Source: Thauera linaloolentis 47Lol = DSM 12138 (GTDB lineage: Bacteria > Pseudomonadota > Gammaproteobacteria > Burkholderiales > Rhodocyclaceae). From it: a stretch of DNA of 64,000 nt. The DNA lies in NCBI RefSeq assembly GCF_000310205.1, contig NZ_AMXE01000004.1, positions 46,691 to 110,690 on the forward strand, given 5' to 3'. How positions within the stretch are numbered: the stretch's first letter is position 1; each line of letters opens with the position of its first letter. The position numbers and the translations under genes were made by a program. A model generated the notes under the pieces. That model had not been told where the DNA came from. It searched no databases and was given only the letters and a program-made list of their open reading frames with translations. Positions 52,857 to 62,714 of the stretch are shown piece after piece.

Positions 52857-53623
52857 TCCACCCGACCGCCATCGTCCACCCCGGCGCCCTGCTCGGCGAG
52901 CGCGTCTCGATCGGGGCCTATTCGATCATCGGCGAGCATGTCGAGATCGGCGAGGGCACCCGGATCGGGCCGCATGTGGTCATCGAAGGCCATACCCGTA
53001 TCGGCCGCGACAACGAGATATTCCAGTTCTGCTCGCTCGGCGCCAAACCGCAGGACAAGAAGTACGACGACGAACCGACCCGCCTCGAGATCGGCGACCG
53101 CAACACCGTCCGCGAATACTGCTCGTTCAACGTCGGCACCAGCCAGGATGCCCGTGTCACCCGCATCGGCGACGACAACTGGATCATGGCCTACGTGCAT
53201 GTGGCGCACGACTGCCAGGTTGGGAACCATACGATCTTCGCCAACAACGCAACGCTGGCGGGTCATGTGCATGTCGGCGACTGGGCGATCCTGGGCGGCT
53301 TTACCGGCGTGCACCAGTTCTGCCGCGTCGGCGCGCACAGCTTTTGCGGCGTCGGCACGGTGCTGCTGCAGGATCTACCGCCCTTCGTCACCGTGGCCGG
53401 CAATCCGGCGAAGCCGCACGGCATCAACAGCGAAGGCCTCAAGCGCCGCGGCTACGGCAGCGAGGGCATCGCGGCGATCAAGCGCGCCTACCGTGCGCTG
53501 TACCGCGCCGGCCTCACGCTCGACGAGGCGCGCCAGCAGATTGCCGAGATCGCAGCCGGGCAGGCGGAGGTTGCCTTGCTCTCCGATTTCATAAGCGATT
53601 CCGGCCGCGGCATCGTCCGCTGA
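52853..53623 (+). CDS. lpxA: UDP-N-acetylglucosamine O-acyltransferase
   Basis: A 256-residue trimeric beta-helix enzyme, first step of lipid A synthesis. The start at 52853 gives [15 protein letters not shown]; hexapeptide repeats run to about residue 185 and a helical domain follows. The catalytic-histidine region [16 protein letters not shown] is conserved. Confidence 0.97.
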   Translation: MIHPTAIVHPGALLGERVSIGAYSIIGEHVEIGEGTRIGPHVVIEGHTRIGRDNEIFQFCSLGAKPQDKKYDDEPTRLEIGDRNTVREYCSFNVGTSQDARVTRIGDDNWIMAYVHVAHDCQVGNHTIFANNATLAGHVHVGDWAILGGFTGVHQFCRVGAHSFCGVGTVLLQDLPPFVTVAGNPAKPHGINSEGLKRRGYGSEGIAAIKRAYRALYRAGLTLDEARQQIAEIAAGQAEVALLSDFISDSGRGIVR

Positions 53624-53638
53624 GTCCCGCCCTCAGCC

Positions 53639-54790
53639 ATGACCATCCGCATCGCGATGGTCGCCGGAGAAGCTTCCGGCGACCTGCTTGCCAGCCACCT
53701 GATCCGCGCCATTCGCCAGCACTTGCCCGATGCCCAGTTCTTCGGCATCGGCGGCCCGAAGATGCAGGCCGAAGGCTTCGATGTGCGCTGGCCTTGCGAA
53801 CTGCTGGCCGTGCATGGCTATGTCGACGCGCTCAAGCGCTATCGCGAGCTGTCGGGCATCCGCCGCAGCCTGCTCGCGCAGATCCGCAAGGAGCGCCCGG
53901 CGGCCTTCATCGGCGTCGACGCGCCCGACTTCAACCTGTGGCTGGAAGGCAAGACCAAGGAGGCGGGCATTCCCGCCATCCACTTCGTCAGCCCGTCCAT
54001 CTGGGCCTGGCGTGGGGGGCGCATCAAGCGCATCGCGCGCTCGGTCAGCCGCATGCTGTGCCTGTTCCCGTTCGAATCGGAACTCTACGAGCGTGCCGGC
54101 GTGCCCGTCAGCTACGTCGGCCACCCGCTCGCTGACGTTTTTCCGTTGTGCCCCGACCGTGCAGCGGCGCGCGCGCTGCTCGGCCTGGGCCATGATCGCC
54201 GCGTGGTGGCAATGCTGCCGGGCAGCCGGCAGTCCGAAGTGCGAAACCTCGCCGACACCTACATCGCGACCGCCTGCCGCATGCTCGAACGCGACCCCGC
54301 GCTGGTCTTCCTGGTGCCGCTCGCGACGCGCGAGACACGCGCGATCTTCGAGGAAGCGCTGCACCGCAAGCAGGCCACGGAGCTGCCCATCCGGATGCTC
54401 TTCGGCCATGCGGTCGAGGCCATGACCGCTGCCGACGCAGTACTGGTGGCAAGCGGCACGGCCAGCCTCGAGGCCGCATTGCTGAAGCGGCCGATGGTGA
54501 TCACCTATCGCATCGGCGACTGGCAGTACCGGCTGATGAAACGCATGGCCTACCTCCCGTGGGTGGGACTGCCGAACATCCTGTGCAACGAAAGCCTGGT
54601 TCCCGAGCTGCTGCAGGACGAAGCCACGCCCGACAGGCTCGCGGCCGCGCTGGAAGACTGGCTGGGCGATGCTGACCGCTGTGCCGCACTCGAATTCCGT
54701 TTCACCGAACTGCACCTCGCCTTGCGCCAGGACACCGCGCAAAAGGCGGCCGAGGCCATCCTGCCCTATCTGGGCGGTGGGGCGGCATGA
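53639..54790 (+). CDS. lpxB: Lipid A disaccharide synthase
   Basis: A 383-residue GT-B glycosyltransferase joining UDP-diacylglucosamine and lipid X. Conserved parts include [31 protein letters not shown], and [16 protein letters not shown]. The stop overlaps the rnhB start (ATGATG). Confidence 0.97.
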   Translation: MTIRIAMVAGEASGDLLASHLIRAIRQHLPDAQFFGIGGPKMQAEGFDVRWPCELLAVHGYVDALKRYRELSGIRRSLLAQIRKERPAAFIGVDAPDFNLWLEGKTKEAGIPAIHFVSPSIWAWRGGRIKRIARSVSRMLCLFPFESELYERAGVPVSYVGHPLADVFPLCPDRAAARALLGLGHDRRVVAMLPGSRQSEVRNLADTYIATACRMLERDPALVFLVPLATRETRAIFEEALHRKQATELPIRMLFGHAVEAMTAADAVLVASGTASLEAALLKRPMVITYRIGDWQYRLMKRMAYLPWVGLPNILCNESLVPELLQDEATPDRLAAALEDWLGDADRCAALEFRFTELHLALRQDTAQKAAEAILPYLGGGAA

Positions 54791-55407
54791 TGCCGGACCT
54801 GTTCATGCACGCGGCGCAGGACGAGGGGCTGGCACTCGTGTGTGGTGTCGACGAAGCCGGACGGGGGCCTTTGTGCGGGCCGGTCGTCGCGGCGGCCGTC
54901 ATCCTCGACCCGGCGCGGCCCATCGACGGCCTTGCCGACTCCAAGAAGCTCAGCGAACGCACGCGCGAACGTCTGGCACCGCTGATTCGCGAACGCGCGC
55001 TGGCCTGGGCTGTAGCCGAAGCCAGCGCTGCGGAAATCGACCGCCTCAATATCCTGCACGCAACCATGCTCGCCATGCAGCGCGCGGTCGAAGGGCTTGG
55101 CATCGCGCCGGGCGAAGTGCTGGTCGACGGCAACCGCTGCCCGCCGCTGCCATACCCCGCGCGTGCCATCGTCAAGGGCGATGCCACCGAGGCGGCGATC
55201 TCGGCTGCATCCATCCTGGCCAAGACGGCTCGTGACGAGACCATGCGCGTGCTCGATGCGCAATGGCCGCAATACGGGCTCGCCGCGCACAAGGGCTATC
55301 CCACCGCAGCCCATTTGCGGGCACTGCAGGAACACGGCGTGGCCGATTTCTACCGCCGCAGCTTCGCTCCCGTCCGGCGCCTGCTCGACCCCGCCACGCG
55401 TGCGTGA
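54787..55407 (+). CDS. rnhB: Ribonuclease HII
   Basis: A 206-residue nuclease that nicks DNA at embedded ribonucleotides. The active-site [12 protein letters not shown] segment carries the first D-E pair, and the downstream aspartates are in VDGNRCPP and the [12 protein letters not shown] segment. The lpxB-rnhB junction is conserved in proteobacteria. Confidence 0.97.
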   Translation: MMPDLFMHAAQDEGLALVCGVDEAGRGPLCGPVVAAAVILDPARPIDGLADSKKLSERTRERLAPLIRERALAWAVAEASAAEIDRLNILHATMLAMQRAVEGLGIAPGEVLVDGNRCPPLPYPARAIVKGDATEAAISAASILAKTARDETMRVLDAQWPQYGLAAHKGYPTAAHLRALQEHGVADFYRRSFAPVRRLLDPATRA

Positions 55408-56192
55408 TGAAGCCGATCAGCTCCCGTGACAATCCGCTGGTCAAGCGCCTGCATGCGCTTTCGGCCTCGTCGCGCGAGCGGCGCAAGTTCGGCGAGTCGC
55501 TGCTCGACGGTGCGCATCTGCTGGATGCCGCGCTGCTTCGCCAATGGCCATTGAAAGGCGTCGTCGTCGCCGAAAGCAGCCTTGCCAGCGCCGAGGTCCG
55601 CAACCTGCTCGCGCGCTGTCCGGCCGAGGTGCCGTGCTATCGCTTGCCCGATGCGCTGTTCGCCCATGTCAGTCCGGTCGACACGCCTTCGGGTCTGGTG
55701 GCCATCATCGACCTGCCGCCCGAGCCGCCGCCTGCGGTGTTGTCGCGCTGCGTGGTGGTGCTCGATGCGGTGCAGGACCCCGGCAACCTCGGCACCATCC
55801 TGCGGACGGCGGCAGCGGCGGGCGTGCGTGATGTACTGCTCACCGACGGCTGCGCCGGTGCCTGGTCGCCGCGCGTATTGCGCGCCGGCATGGGGGCGCA
55901 CTTCGGCTTGAGCATCCGCGAGCGGGCCGACGTGCTGCAAGCGCTGCAGGGCTTCCCCGGTGCGGTATTGGCCACGGCGCTGGCAGCGGATGCACGCAGC
56001 CTGTACGACATCGATCTCGAGCGTCCGGTCGCGTGGCTGTTCGGCGCCGAAGGGCAGGGCCTGTCTCCCGCGCTGCTCGCGCGCGCATCCGAACGTGTCG
56101 TCATCCCGATGGCGGGCGACATCGAATCGCTCAACGTCGCGGCAGCCGTGGCAATCTGCCTGTTCGAGCAGGCCCGGCAGCGCACGCGTTAA
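55407..56192 (+). CDS. TrmH/SpoU-family RNA 2'-O-methyltransferase
   Basis: A 261-residue SPOUT methyltransferase with an N-terminal substrate domain (residues 1-100, starting ISSRDNPLVKRLHAL). The three family motifs are VLDAVQDPGNLGTILRTA, WLFGAEGQGLS and IPMAGDIESLNVAAAVAI. It probably modifies a ribose in 23S rRNA; the exact nucleotide cannot be read from sequence. The start overlaps the rnhB stop (TGATG), and it ends the superoperon. Confidence 0.92.
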   Translation: MKPISSRDNPLVKRLHALSASSRERRKFGESLLDGAHLLDAALLRQWPLKGVVVAESSLASAEVRNLLARCPAEVPCYRLPDALFAHVSPVDTPSGLVAIIDLPPEPPPAVLSRCVVVLDAVQDPGNLGTILRTAAAAGVRDVLLTDGCAGAWSPRVLRAGMGAHFGLSIRERADVLQALQGFPGAVLATALAADARSLYDIDLERPVAWLFGAEGQGLSPALLARASERVVIPMAGDIESLNVAAAVAICLFEQARQRTR

Positions 56193-56220
56193 TTGCGTCA
56201 CGTTTTCCCCAGGCCGGAGA

Positions 56221-56249
56221 TTGACAGGCGTATCACCGGCGCCTGATGC
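56221..56249 (+). promoter_or_regulatory. Possible promoter upstream of the 159-residue unknown gene
   Basis: A consensus -35 TTGACA (56221-56226) is followed after 17 bases by a weak -10-like TGATGC (56244-56249). It lies about 100 bases before the start of the next gene. The poor -10 makes this tentative. Confidence 0.3.
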
Positions 56250-56349
56250 TGTCGCCGGCATTTGTTCGCGACATATCTCGATGGCATGATCCGGACCCAA
56301 AGCGAGGCAATTAGACGGCAGAAAGCCGCATGTGCCGAGGAGACGAGGA

Positions 56350-56829
56350 ATGACGATCTACACCAAGACACCTAGAGGCGCGGGCGAGATCGCCAATCGC
56401 AGCGGAGCGATTGGCCAGCGCGCACGGCGCGTGCTGATCCTGATCGACGGATTGCGTTCGCACGAGGCGCTGCGCACGCTGTCGGGCGACGGCGAACTCG
56501 ATGCCAGCCTTGCTCAGCTACGGGATGCAGGCTTCATCACGGCCGCCCGCGAGACCGGGGCTACGGCAAGGGATGCGTCCGCGCCCCCGGCGTCCCACAG
56601 CGAGGACGCATCCCAGAACCTGCAGAAGGCGCGCAACTTCATGATCAACACCTTGCGCGCCTTCCATGGCAATTACAGCAAGCTTGGCCTGATAAAGCGC
56701 ATCGAGGGCTCGCAGCAACGTGCCGACCTGGAGGCGCTGTTCGACGAATGGCGCGCCTCGATCACCGAGAACCGGACCGGCCTCAAGCGTGTCGACGAAC
56801 TGACGAGCCAGTTGCGCGCGGTGATGTAG
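56350..56829 (+). CDS. Unrecognised 159-residue protein
   Basis: No family recognised. The start at 56350 follows a purine-rich GAGGAGACGAGGA stretch. The N-terminal half (RRVLILIDGLRSHEALRTL, then DASLAQLRDAGFITAAR) has the spacing of a winged-helix-like domain. A Ser/Ala/Thr-rich linker follows. The C-terminal ~65 residues (ARNFMINTLRAFHGNYSKLG to ELTSQLRAVM) are predicted helical. No signal peptide, membrane span or cysteine is seen. It stands alone between the superoperon and yaaA. Confidence 0.7.
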   Translation: MTIYTKTPRGAGEIANRSGAIGQRARRVLILIDGLRSHEALRTLSGDGELDASLAQLRDAGFITAARETGATARDASAPPASHSEDASQNLQKARNFMINTLRAFHGNYSKLGLIKRIEGSQQRADLEALFDEWRASITENRTGLKRVDELTSQLRAVM

Positions 56830-56888
56830 CCCCCGTTTGCTAACATGGGGCCTTCCTCGTTGGCACGCGCGCGCGCACCTCACTCCCC

Positions 56889-57674
56889 ATGATCTTCGTC
56901 ATTTCTCCCGCCAAGGCGCTTGACTACGAAACGCCGCCGGCCACCCCGGTCTTTACCCAGCCCGGCTTCCTCGACCAATCCGCCGAACTCATCGACATCC
57001 TGCAGGCCTATTCGCCGGCGCAGATCGCAGCGCTGATGTCGCTGTCGGATGCGCTCGCGAGCCTCAACGTCGCGCGCTATGCGCAGTGGTCGCGGCCGTT
57101 CTCGCCGGACAATGCCAAGCAGGCGGTGCTCGCCTTCGACGGCGATGTGTATGAAGGGCTGGGTGCCTCCAGCCTGACCCAGGACGAGCTCGACTGGGCG
57201 CAGGACCACCTGCGCATCCTGTCGGGCCTGTACGGCGTGCTGCGCCCGCTCGACCTCATGCAGCCCTACCGCCTGGAGATGGGTACCCGCCTCGAAAACG
57301 CCCGCGGCAAGAACCTGTATGCCTTTTGGGGCGAGCGCATCACCGACGAGCTCAACCGCCTGCTCGCCGTCGAGGAAGATGCCGGGCGCGCGCCGATCCT
57401 GTTCAACCTCGCCTCCGACGAATACTTCAAGTCGGTCAAGCCCGGCAAGCTCAAGGGCCGATTGGTCAGCGCGGCCTTCGAGGACTGGAAGGGAGGGCGC
57501 TACAAGATCGTCAGCTTCTATGCCAAGCGCGCACGCGGCTTGATGAGCCGCTACCTGATCCAGAACCGCATCGACGACGTCGACGGAGTGAAGGGCTTCT
57601 GCGCCGAGGGCTATGCCTTTGCCGCCGAGGTTTCCGAGGCCGACCGCCTGGTGTTCCGCCGCCGCGAGGAGTGA
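56889..57674 (+). CDS. yaaA: Peroxide stress protein YaaA
   Basis: A 261-residue DUF328 protein. [19 protein letters not shown] is the typical N-terminus and [19 protein letters not shown] the conserved core. In E. coli YaaA is induced by hydrogen peroxide via OxyR and limits free iron and DNA damage. The length matches (258 in E. coli). Confidence 0.95.
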   Translation: MIFVISPAKALDYETPPATPVFTQPGFLDQSAELIDILQAYSPAQIAALMSLSDALASLNVARYAQWSRPFSPDNAKQAVLAFDGDVYEGLGASSLTQDELDWAQDHLRILSGLYGVLRPLDLMQPYRLEMGTRLENARGKNLYAFWGERITDELNRLLAVEEDAGRAPILFNLASDEYFKSVKPGKLKGRLVSAAFEDWKGGRYKIVSFYAKRARGLMSRYLIQNRIDDVDGVKGFCAEGYAFAAEVSEADRLVFRRREE

Positions 57675-57679
57675 GTGTG

Positions 57680-58831
57680 ATGCGCATCAGTTCGTGCTTC
57701 GACTCCGGGGCGATCGAGGTGCTCGACCTCGATGCGCCGCAGAACATCCGGCTGCGCTTGCGGGCGGACAACGCGGCGAATTTCCGGCAGTGGTTCCATT
57801 TCCGCCTGATGGACGCGGCGGGCAGGGCAGTGCGCATGGTGTTCGAGAATGCCGCGCAGGCCGCCTATGCGGACGGCTGGCCCGGCTATCGCTGCGTGGC
57901 CTCGTACGACCGCCGGAACTGGTTCCGCGTCGCGGACACGCGCTACGAAGACGGACGCTTGATCGTCGAGCACACGCCCGAGCGCGACAGCATCTATTAC
58001 GCCTACTTCGAACCGTATTCGCACGAACGCCATCTCGATCTGCTGGCGCGCGCCGAAACCTCGCCCTTCGCCCGCGTGCGCAACCTCGGCGCCACCGTCG
58101 ATGGCCGCGACCTCGATCTCGTCATCGTCGGGCAAGCCGGGCCGTCCGCGCTCCGCGCCCGCCGCCCGGTGTGGATCATCGCCCGCCAGCACCCCGGCGA
58201 GACCATGGCCGAGTGGTTCGTCGAAGGCTTGCTCGAACGCCTGCTCGACCCCGCCGATGCCGTGGCGCGCAGCCTGCGCGAGCAGGCGCTGTTCCACATC
58301 GTGCCCAACATGAACCCGGACGGTGCGGTGCGTGGCAACCTGCGTACCAACGCGGCGGGGCGCAACCTCAATCGCGAATGGCGCGAGCCGGATCTCACCG
58401 CCAGCCCGGAAGTCTTCCTGGTGCGCGAGGAAATGCAGCGCACGGGCTGCGATCTGTTCCTCGACATCCACGGCGACGAGGCGCTGCCCTACGTGTTCTT
58501 CTCGACCGCCGAAGAGGTGCCCGGCTTCACCGCCCGCGCGGCGCAGCGGCAGGCGCGCTTCATCGAGGCCTTCGCCGCCGCTGCGCCCGACTTCCAGACC
58601 AGGGAAGGCTACACGCCCGGCCGCTTCGGCGAAGAACTGCTGACACTCGCCAGCAAATGGGTGGCCAACCATTTCGGCTGCGTATCGTTGACGCTGGAAA
58701 TGCCCTTCAAGGACAACGCCAATCTGCCCGACGCCCGGACCGGCTGGAACGGCGCGCGCAGCAAGCGCCTCGGCGCGGCGATGCTCGACCCCATCCTGCG
58801 CCATCTGGCGGAGGACACCGCGGAGGGCTAG
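57680..58831 (+). CDS. M14 zinc carboxypeptidase, cytosolic carboxypeptidase-like
   Basis: A 383-residue metallopeptidase. An N-terminal beta-rich domain (residues 1-125, NFRQWFHFRLMDAAG) precedes the catalytic domain. Zinc ligands are HPGE (ARQHPGETMAEWF) and the histidine of LDIHGDEALPYVF; NPDG and NREW bind substrate; the catalytic glutamate is in LTLEMPF. There is no signal peptide, so it is cytoplasmic. This two-domain layout is that of the AGBL/CCP branch, which in eukaryotes trims polyglutamate tails; bacterial substrates are unknown. It starts 6 bases after yaaA. Confidence 0.9.
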   Translation: MRISSCFDSGAIEVLDLDAPQNIRLRLRADNAANFRQWFHFRLMDAAGRAVRMVFENAAQAAYADGWPGYRCVASYDRRNWFRVADTRYEDGRLIVEHTPERDSIYYAYFEPYSHERHLDLLARAETSPFARVRNLGATVDGRDLDLVIVGQAGPSALRARRPVWIIARQHPGETMAEWFVEGLLERLLDPADAVARSLREQALFHIVPNMNPDGAVRGNLRTNAAGRNLNREWREPDLTASPEVFLVREEMQRTGCDLFLDIHGDEALPYVFFSTAEEVPGFTARAAQRQARFIEAFAAAAPDFQTREGYTPGRFGEELLTLASKWVANHFGCVSLTLEMPFKDNANLPDARTGWNGARSKRLGAAMLDPILRHLAEDTAEG

Positions 58832-60150
58832 GCGCCGCGGCCCAGATCGGCCAGGATGGCGGAGGCGCAGGCCGTGCCCGAGCGCACGGCGGATTCGAGC
58901 GTGGCCGGATAGGGCGAGTCAAGATAGTCTCCCGCCAGCCACAGGCCGTGCAGCGGGGTGCGCATGCCGGGGCGGAAGATGCCGGGGCGGCAGGCGATGG
59001 TGGCGCGCTTCTCGACGATGACCTGTGACCATTCCGGCGCGGGCAGCCTGCGGCCCAACTGGCGTTCGAGCTGGGCATGGACGGCCAGGATCAGTTCGTC
59101 GCGGGCAAGCGCCTCGTGCGGCCCGCTGGCGCTGATGACGCAGGCGACCAAGCCTTCCGGCCCGCCCAGTTGTCCGCGGTCGAAAGCCCATTGCGCCGGG
59201 TTGGCGGCATTACCGCCGACCAGGCCGATCATCGGCTCGGGCAGTTTCTGGCCCTTGCCCAGCGCGAGGTACACCGACACGATCGGCTCGTGCGGCAGGG
59301 CGTCGATCTGCGCGGCGAGGCGGTCGCAGTGGCCTGTGGACGCGAGCAGTGCGCTGGCATGGTAAGGCGCGGTGGCGACGACCACCTGCGGCCAGGGTTG
59401 GGTGCCGGGATCACCTTCGAGGCGGAAGCCGCCTTCGACCGGCTGGATGGAGTCGATCGCGTTGCCGGTGCGCAGCTTGCCGCGCCGCGTGGCCAGATAG
59501 CGTGCGGCCGGCACCGGAAACAGCTCGGACAGGTCGACGCGCGGGATCAGCAGCTCGCTATCGCTGGCCGAGGCCGCAAGGCTGTCGCGCAGCACTTTGG
59601 CGAACACCTGCGCCGAGGCTTCGTCGGCCGGTGTGTTCAGCGCGGCCACGCACAGGGGAATCCACACCAGTTCGGCCAGCGCCGGCGTCTGCCGTGTCGC
59701 GCGTAGCATCGCCGTCACCGTCATGTCGGGCGGCAGGCGGAAATCCCGTTTGCGGAGCCAGCGCATCAGGCGCAGCATCGCCAGCCGGTCTGCCCAGTCC
59801 AGGCCTTCGGCACGCAACAGGCCGACGGCGAGATGGAAAGGCGTCGGCAGCGCGGCGGCTTTCAGCTTCAGCCTGCCGGGGACGTGAAGGGTCAGCGGCA
59901 GATGGGCGAGCTGCTTGGGCGAACACCCGGTGGCGCGCAGCAGCCGCGTCAGTTCGGTGTAGGCGCCGATGAGGATGTGCTGGCCGTTGTCGACGCGCCA
60001 GTGGTGGTCCTTGTGCACCACCCGCGCGCGGCCGCCCAGCGTGTGCGAGCGCTCGAACACCGTCACATGCACGCCGGCGCGCGCCAGCTCGACGGCGCAG
60101 GCGAGGCCGGCATAGCCGGCGCCGATCACCGCGACGACGGGCACGCCCAT
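58828..60150 (-). CDS. hpnE: Squalene-forming FAD oxidoreductase HpnE
   Basis: A 440-residue FAD-dependent amine-oxidase-like enzyme. The Rossmann motif VIGAGYAGLACAVELARAG and the GGRARV motif open the protein; LAGDYLDSPYPATLESAVRSG near the end closes the FAD site (spans 21 residues, cut here at YPATLE). HpnE reduces hydroxysqualene to squalene, the last of three steps. It is four bases after hpnD, and its 3' end overlaps the peptidase gene by four bases. Confidence 0.93.
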   Translation of the reverse strand: MGVPVVAVIGAGYAGLACAVELARAGVHVTVFERSHTLGGRARVVHKDHHWRVDNGQHILIGAYTELTRLLRATGCSPKQLAHLPLTLHVPGRLKLKAAALPTPFHLAVGLLRAEGLDWADRLAMLRLMRWLRKRDFRLPPDMTVTAMLRATRQTPALAELVWIPLCVAALNTPADEASAQVFAKVLRDSLAASASDSELLIPRVDLSELFPVPAARYLATRRGKLRTGNAIDSIQPVEGGFRLEGDPGTQPWPQVVVATAPYHASALLASTGHCDRLAAQIDALPHEPIVSVYLALGKGQKLPEPMIGLVGGNAANPAQWAFDRGQLGGPEGLVACVISASGPHEALARDELILAVHAQLERQLGRRLPAPEWSQVIVEKRATIACRPGIFRPGMRTPLHGLWLAGDYLDSPYPATLESAVRSGTACASAILADLGRGA

Positions 60151-60154
60151 GGCC

Positions 60155-60988
60155 TCAGCCCCTGAACCAGGTGGTGCCGGCCAGCCAGACCTTGCGCAGC
60201 GGCGTCAGCGAGGTGCGGCGGTCCAGCACCTGGAAGCCGTCGGCGGCGATCTCGCGCAGCAGCGTGCGATAGATGGCCGCCATCACCAGGCCGGGGCGCT
60301 GCGACTTGCGGTCGACGCGCGGCAATTGCGCGAAAGCCTGGTCGTAGAAGGCTTCCGCGCGCTCGGCCTGGAAGGCCATCAGGTCGCGGAAGGCCGCTGA
60401 ATGGCGTGCTTCGAGGATGTCCTTGGCCGGCACGCCGAAGCGCTGCAGGTCATCGATCGGCAAGTAGATGCGGCCGCGGCGCGCATCCTCGCCGACGTCG
60501 CGGATGATGTTGGTGAGCTGGAAGGCCAGTCCGAGATCGTGGGCGTACTTCAGCGTCTGGCGGTCCTGGTAGCCGAAGATTTCGGCCGCGAGCAGGCCGA
60601 CCACGCTGGCCACCCGGTAGCAGTAGAGCTGCAGGCCCTTGAAGTCGAGATAGCGCGTCTGCGACAGGTCCATGGCCATGCCGTCGATGATCTCCAGCAA
60701 TTGCTCCTGCGGCAGCGCGAAGCGGGCCAGCACGTCCTTCAGCGCATGGCCGACCGGATGGGTCGGATTGCCGGCCCAGGCGCAGGCCACTTCCTTGCGC
60801 CACCATTCGAGCTTGGCCTGGGCCAGCGATGGATCGTGGCATTCGTCGACGACGTCGTCCACCTCGCGACAGAAGGCGTACAGGGCGGTGATCGCCCGGC
60901 GCCGTTCGGGCGGCAGGAACATGAAGCTGTAGTAGAAGCTGGAGCCGCTCCTGGCGGCCTTGTCCTGACAGTAGTCGTGCGGATTCAT
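60155..60988 (-). CDS. hpnD: Presqualene diphosphate synthase HpnD
   Basis: A 277-residue trans-isoprenyl diphosphate synthase-like enzyme. The two Asp-rich motifs are CREVDDVVDECHD and IIRDVGEDARRGRIYLP. HpnD condenses two farnesyl diphosphates to presqualene diphosphate. The start overlaps the hpnC stop (ATGA). Confidence 0.93.
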   Translation of the reverse strand: MNPHDYCQDKAARSGSSFYYSFMFLPPERRRAITALYAFCREVDDVVDECHDPSLAQAKLEWWRKEVACAWAGNPTHPVGHALKDVLARFALPQEQLLEIIDGMAMDLSQTRYLDFKGLQLYCYRVASVVGLLAAEIFGYQDRQTLKYAHDLGLAFQLTNIIRDVGEDARRGRIYLPIDDLQRFGVPAKDILEARHSAAFRDLMAFQAERAEAFYDQAFAQLPRVDRKSQRPGLVMAAIYRTLLREIAADGFQVLDRRTSLTPLRKVWLAGTTWFRG

Positions 60989-61818
60989 GCGATGTTCCGA
61001 TGGTTCAGGGCGCGCCAGGCCAGAAGCAGCCAGTCGCGTCTTGCAAGCCGGGGCCGGTGACGGAAGACGTCGTAGCCGGCGGCCTCGATGCGTTCCAGGA
61101 TGCGCAGGCCGCCGAGCACGATCAGGCGCAGTTCCCAGCCGATGCGGCCGGGCAGGGCGAGGGCGAGTGGCGCGCCGTCGGCCATCATGGCGCGGGCACG
61201 TTGCACCTCGAAGGCCATCAGCGCCCGCCAGCGCTCGTCGCAGCGGCCGGCTTCGATGTCATCCTCGGTGACGCCGAAGCGCGCCATGTCGTCCTGCGGC
61301 AGGTAGATGCGCCGTTTCTGCCAGTCGATCGCCACGTCCTGCCAGAAGTTGATCAACTGCAGGCTGGTGCAGATGGCGTCCGCGCGGCGAAGCTTGTCGG
61401 GGGTGGCGGCCGCGTACAGGTGCAGCATCAGGCGACCGACCGGATCGGCGGAGCGCCGGCAGTAGTCGTGCAGCTCGGGAAAATCGCAGTAGCGCGTCTT
61501 GCCCACGTCCTGGGCGAAGGCGTCGAGCAAGTCGCGGAAGGGTTGGAGCGGCAGCGCATGGGCCGCGATCGCGCGCCCGAGCCGTTCGAACATCGGCGCC
61601 AGGCTGCGGTCGGACACGGCATCGCCGCGCGCGCAGGCTTCCAGCGCCTGGCGGTAGTCGTGCAGGCGGGCGAGCCGCGCGACGGCCGGCGCGTCGCCCT
61701 CGTCGGCCACGTCGTCGGCGCTGCGCGCAAAGGCATAGATCGCCTCGACCGGCTCGCGCAGGCGCGGCGGCAGCAGCAGCGAAGCGACAGGAAAGTTTTC
61801 GTAGTGGTCGACCGGCAT
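60985..61818 (-). CDS. hpnC: Hydroxysqualene synthase HpnC
   Basis: A 277-residue paralogue of HpnD. Asp-rich motifs are FARSADDVADEGD and WQDVAIDWQKRRIYLPQDD. The start at 61818 (MPVDHYENFPVASLLLP) is typical; the frame is open much further upstream without support. HpnC converts presqualene diphosphate to hydroxysqualene. With hpnD and hpnE it gives squalene for hopanoids; the cyclase shc is not in the window. Confidence 0.92.
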   Translation of the reverse strand: MPVDHYENFPVASLLLPPRLREPVEAIYAFARSADDVADEGDAPAVARLARLHDYRQALEACARGDAVSDRSLAPMFERLGRAIAAHALPLQPFRDLLDAFAQDVGKTRYCDFPELHDYCRRSADPVGRLMLHLYAAATPDKLRRADAICTSLQLINFWQDVAIDWQKRRIYLPQDDMARFGVTEDDIEAGRCDERWRALMAFEVQRARAMMADGAPLALALPGRIGWELRLIVLGGLRILERIEAAGYDVFRHRPRLARRDWLLLAWRALNHRNIA

Positions 61819-61990
61819 GCCTGGCGGAGAAGATGCAGTCCCACGCGGAAGGCGGGCGGCCCCGCGCGGCTCGGCGGGCGGAGTATATACGCGAATCGCC
61901 GCGGCTCCCGGATCGGGGCCTTCGTACGGGGCGGCGGATCGGCGCGCGTGATGACACAATTGCACTTTTCCGCCCTTCCCAGGCCCGCTC

Positions 61991-62668
61991 ATGCTCGAAG
62001 CCCGCGCCTTGCGCAAGACCCTGCCCGGCACCTCGCCGCGCGTCCTGTTCGACGACCTGGAGCTCCAGGTCGCCGGTGGCGAGTGCGTAGCCATCGTCGG
62101 CGAATCGGGGGTGGGAAAGTCGACGCTGCTCAATTGCCTGGCGGGGCTGGAGCCGCTCGATGGCGGGCACATCGAAGTCGGCGGGCGGCGCATCGACGGG
62201 CTGGACGACGACGCAATGGCGCGGCTGCGGCGCGAAGCCTACGGCTTCGTGTTCCAGGCCTTCCATATCCTGCCGCACCTGACGCTGGCGCAGAACGTGG
62301 CGCTGCCGCTGTGGCTGCTGAAGCAGGACGACCGCCGGGCGGACGAGCGCGCCCGTTCCATGCTCGCGCGCGTCGGGCTGCACGGGCGTGCCGACGATGC
62401 GCCGCACACCTTGTCGGGCGGCGAACTGCAGCGCGTGGCGATCGCACGTGCCCTGGTCCATGGCCCGCGCCTGGTGCTGGCCGACGAGCCCACCGGCAAC
62501 CTCGATCCCGCCCGTGCGAACGAGGTGCTCGATCTGCTGCTGGATCAGCTCCGTGCCAGCGGCGCGGCCGGCGTGCTGGTCACGCATTCGCGCATGGCGG
62601 CGCAGCGCGCGGACCGCGTGCTCGAACTCGGCCAGCTGCGGCTGATGGACATTACGGAGCACGCATGA
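61991..62668 (+). CDS. ABC transporter ATPase, MacB/LolD type
   Basis: A 225-residue ATPase. Walker A GESGVGKST, signature LSGGELQRVAIARAL and Walker B LVLADEPTGNLD are intact. This family (LolD, MacB, YbbA, FtsE) works with FtsX-like permeases that do mechanical work rather than classic transport. The next gene is such a permease. It is divergent from hpnC, with 172 bases between. Confidence 0.92.
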   Translation: MLEARALRKTLPGTSPRVLFDDLELQVAGGECVAIVGESGVGKSTLLNCLAGLEPLDGGHIEVGGRRIDGLDDDAMARLRREAYGFVFQAFHILPHLTLAQNVALPLWLLKQDDRRADERARSMLARVGLHGRADDAPHTLSGGELQRVAIARALVHGPRLVLADEPTGNLDPARANEVLDLLLDQLRASGAAGVLVTHSRMAAQRADRVLELGQLRLMDITEHA

Positions 62669-62714
62669 AAGCCGCAGCCCGATCACCCGCGGGCGTTGCC
62701 GGGCGGGGAAACCG

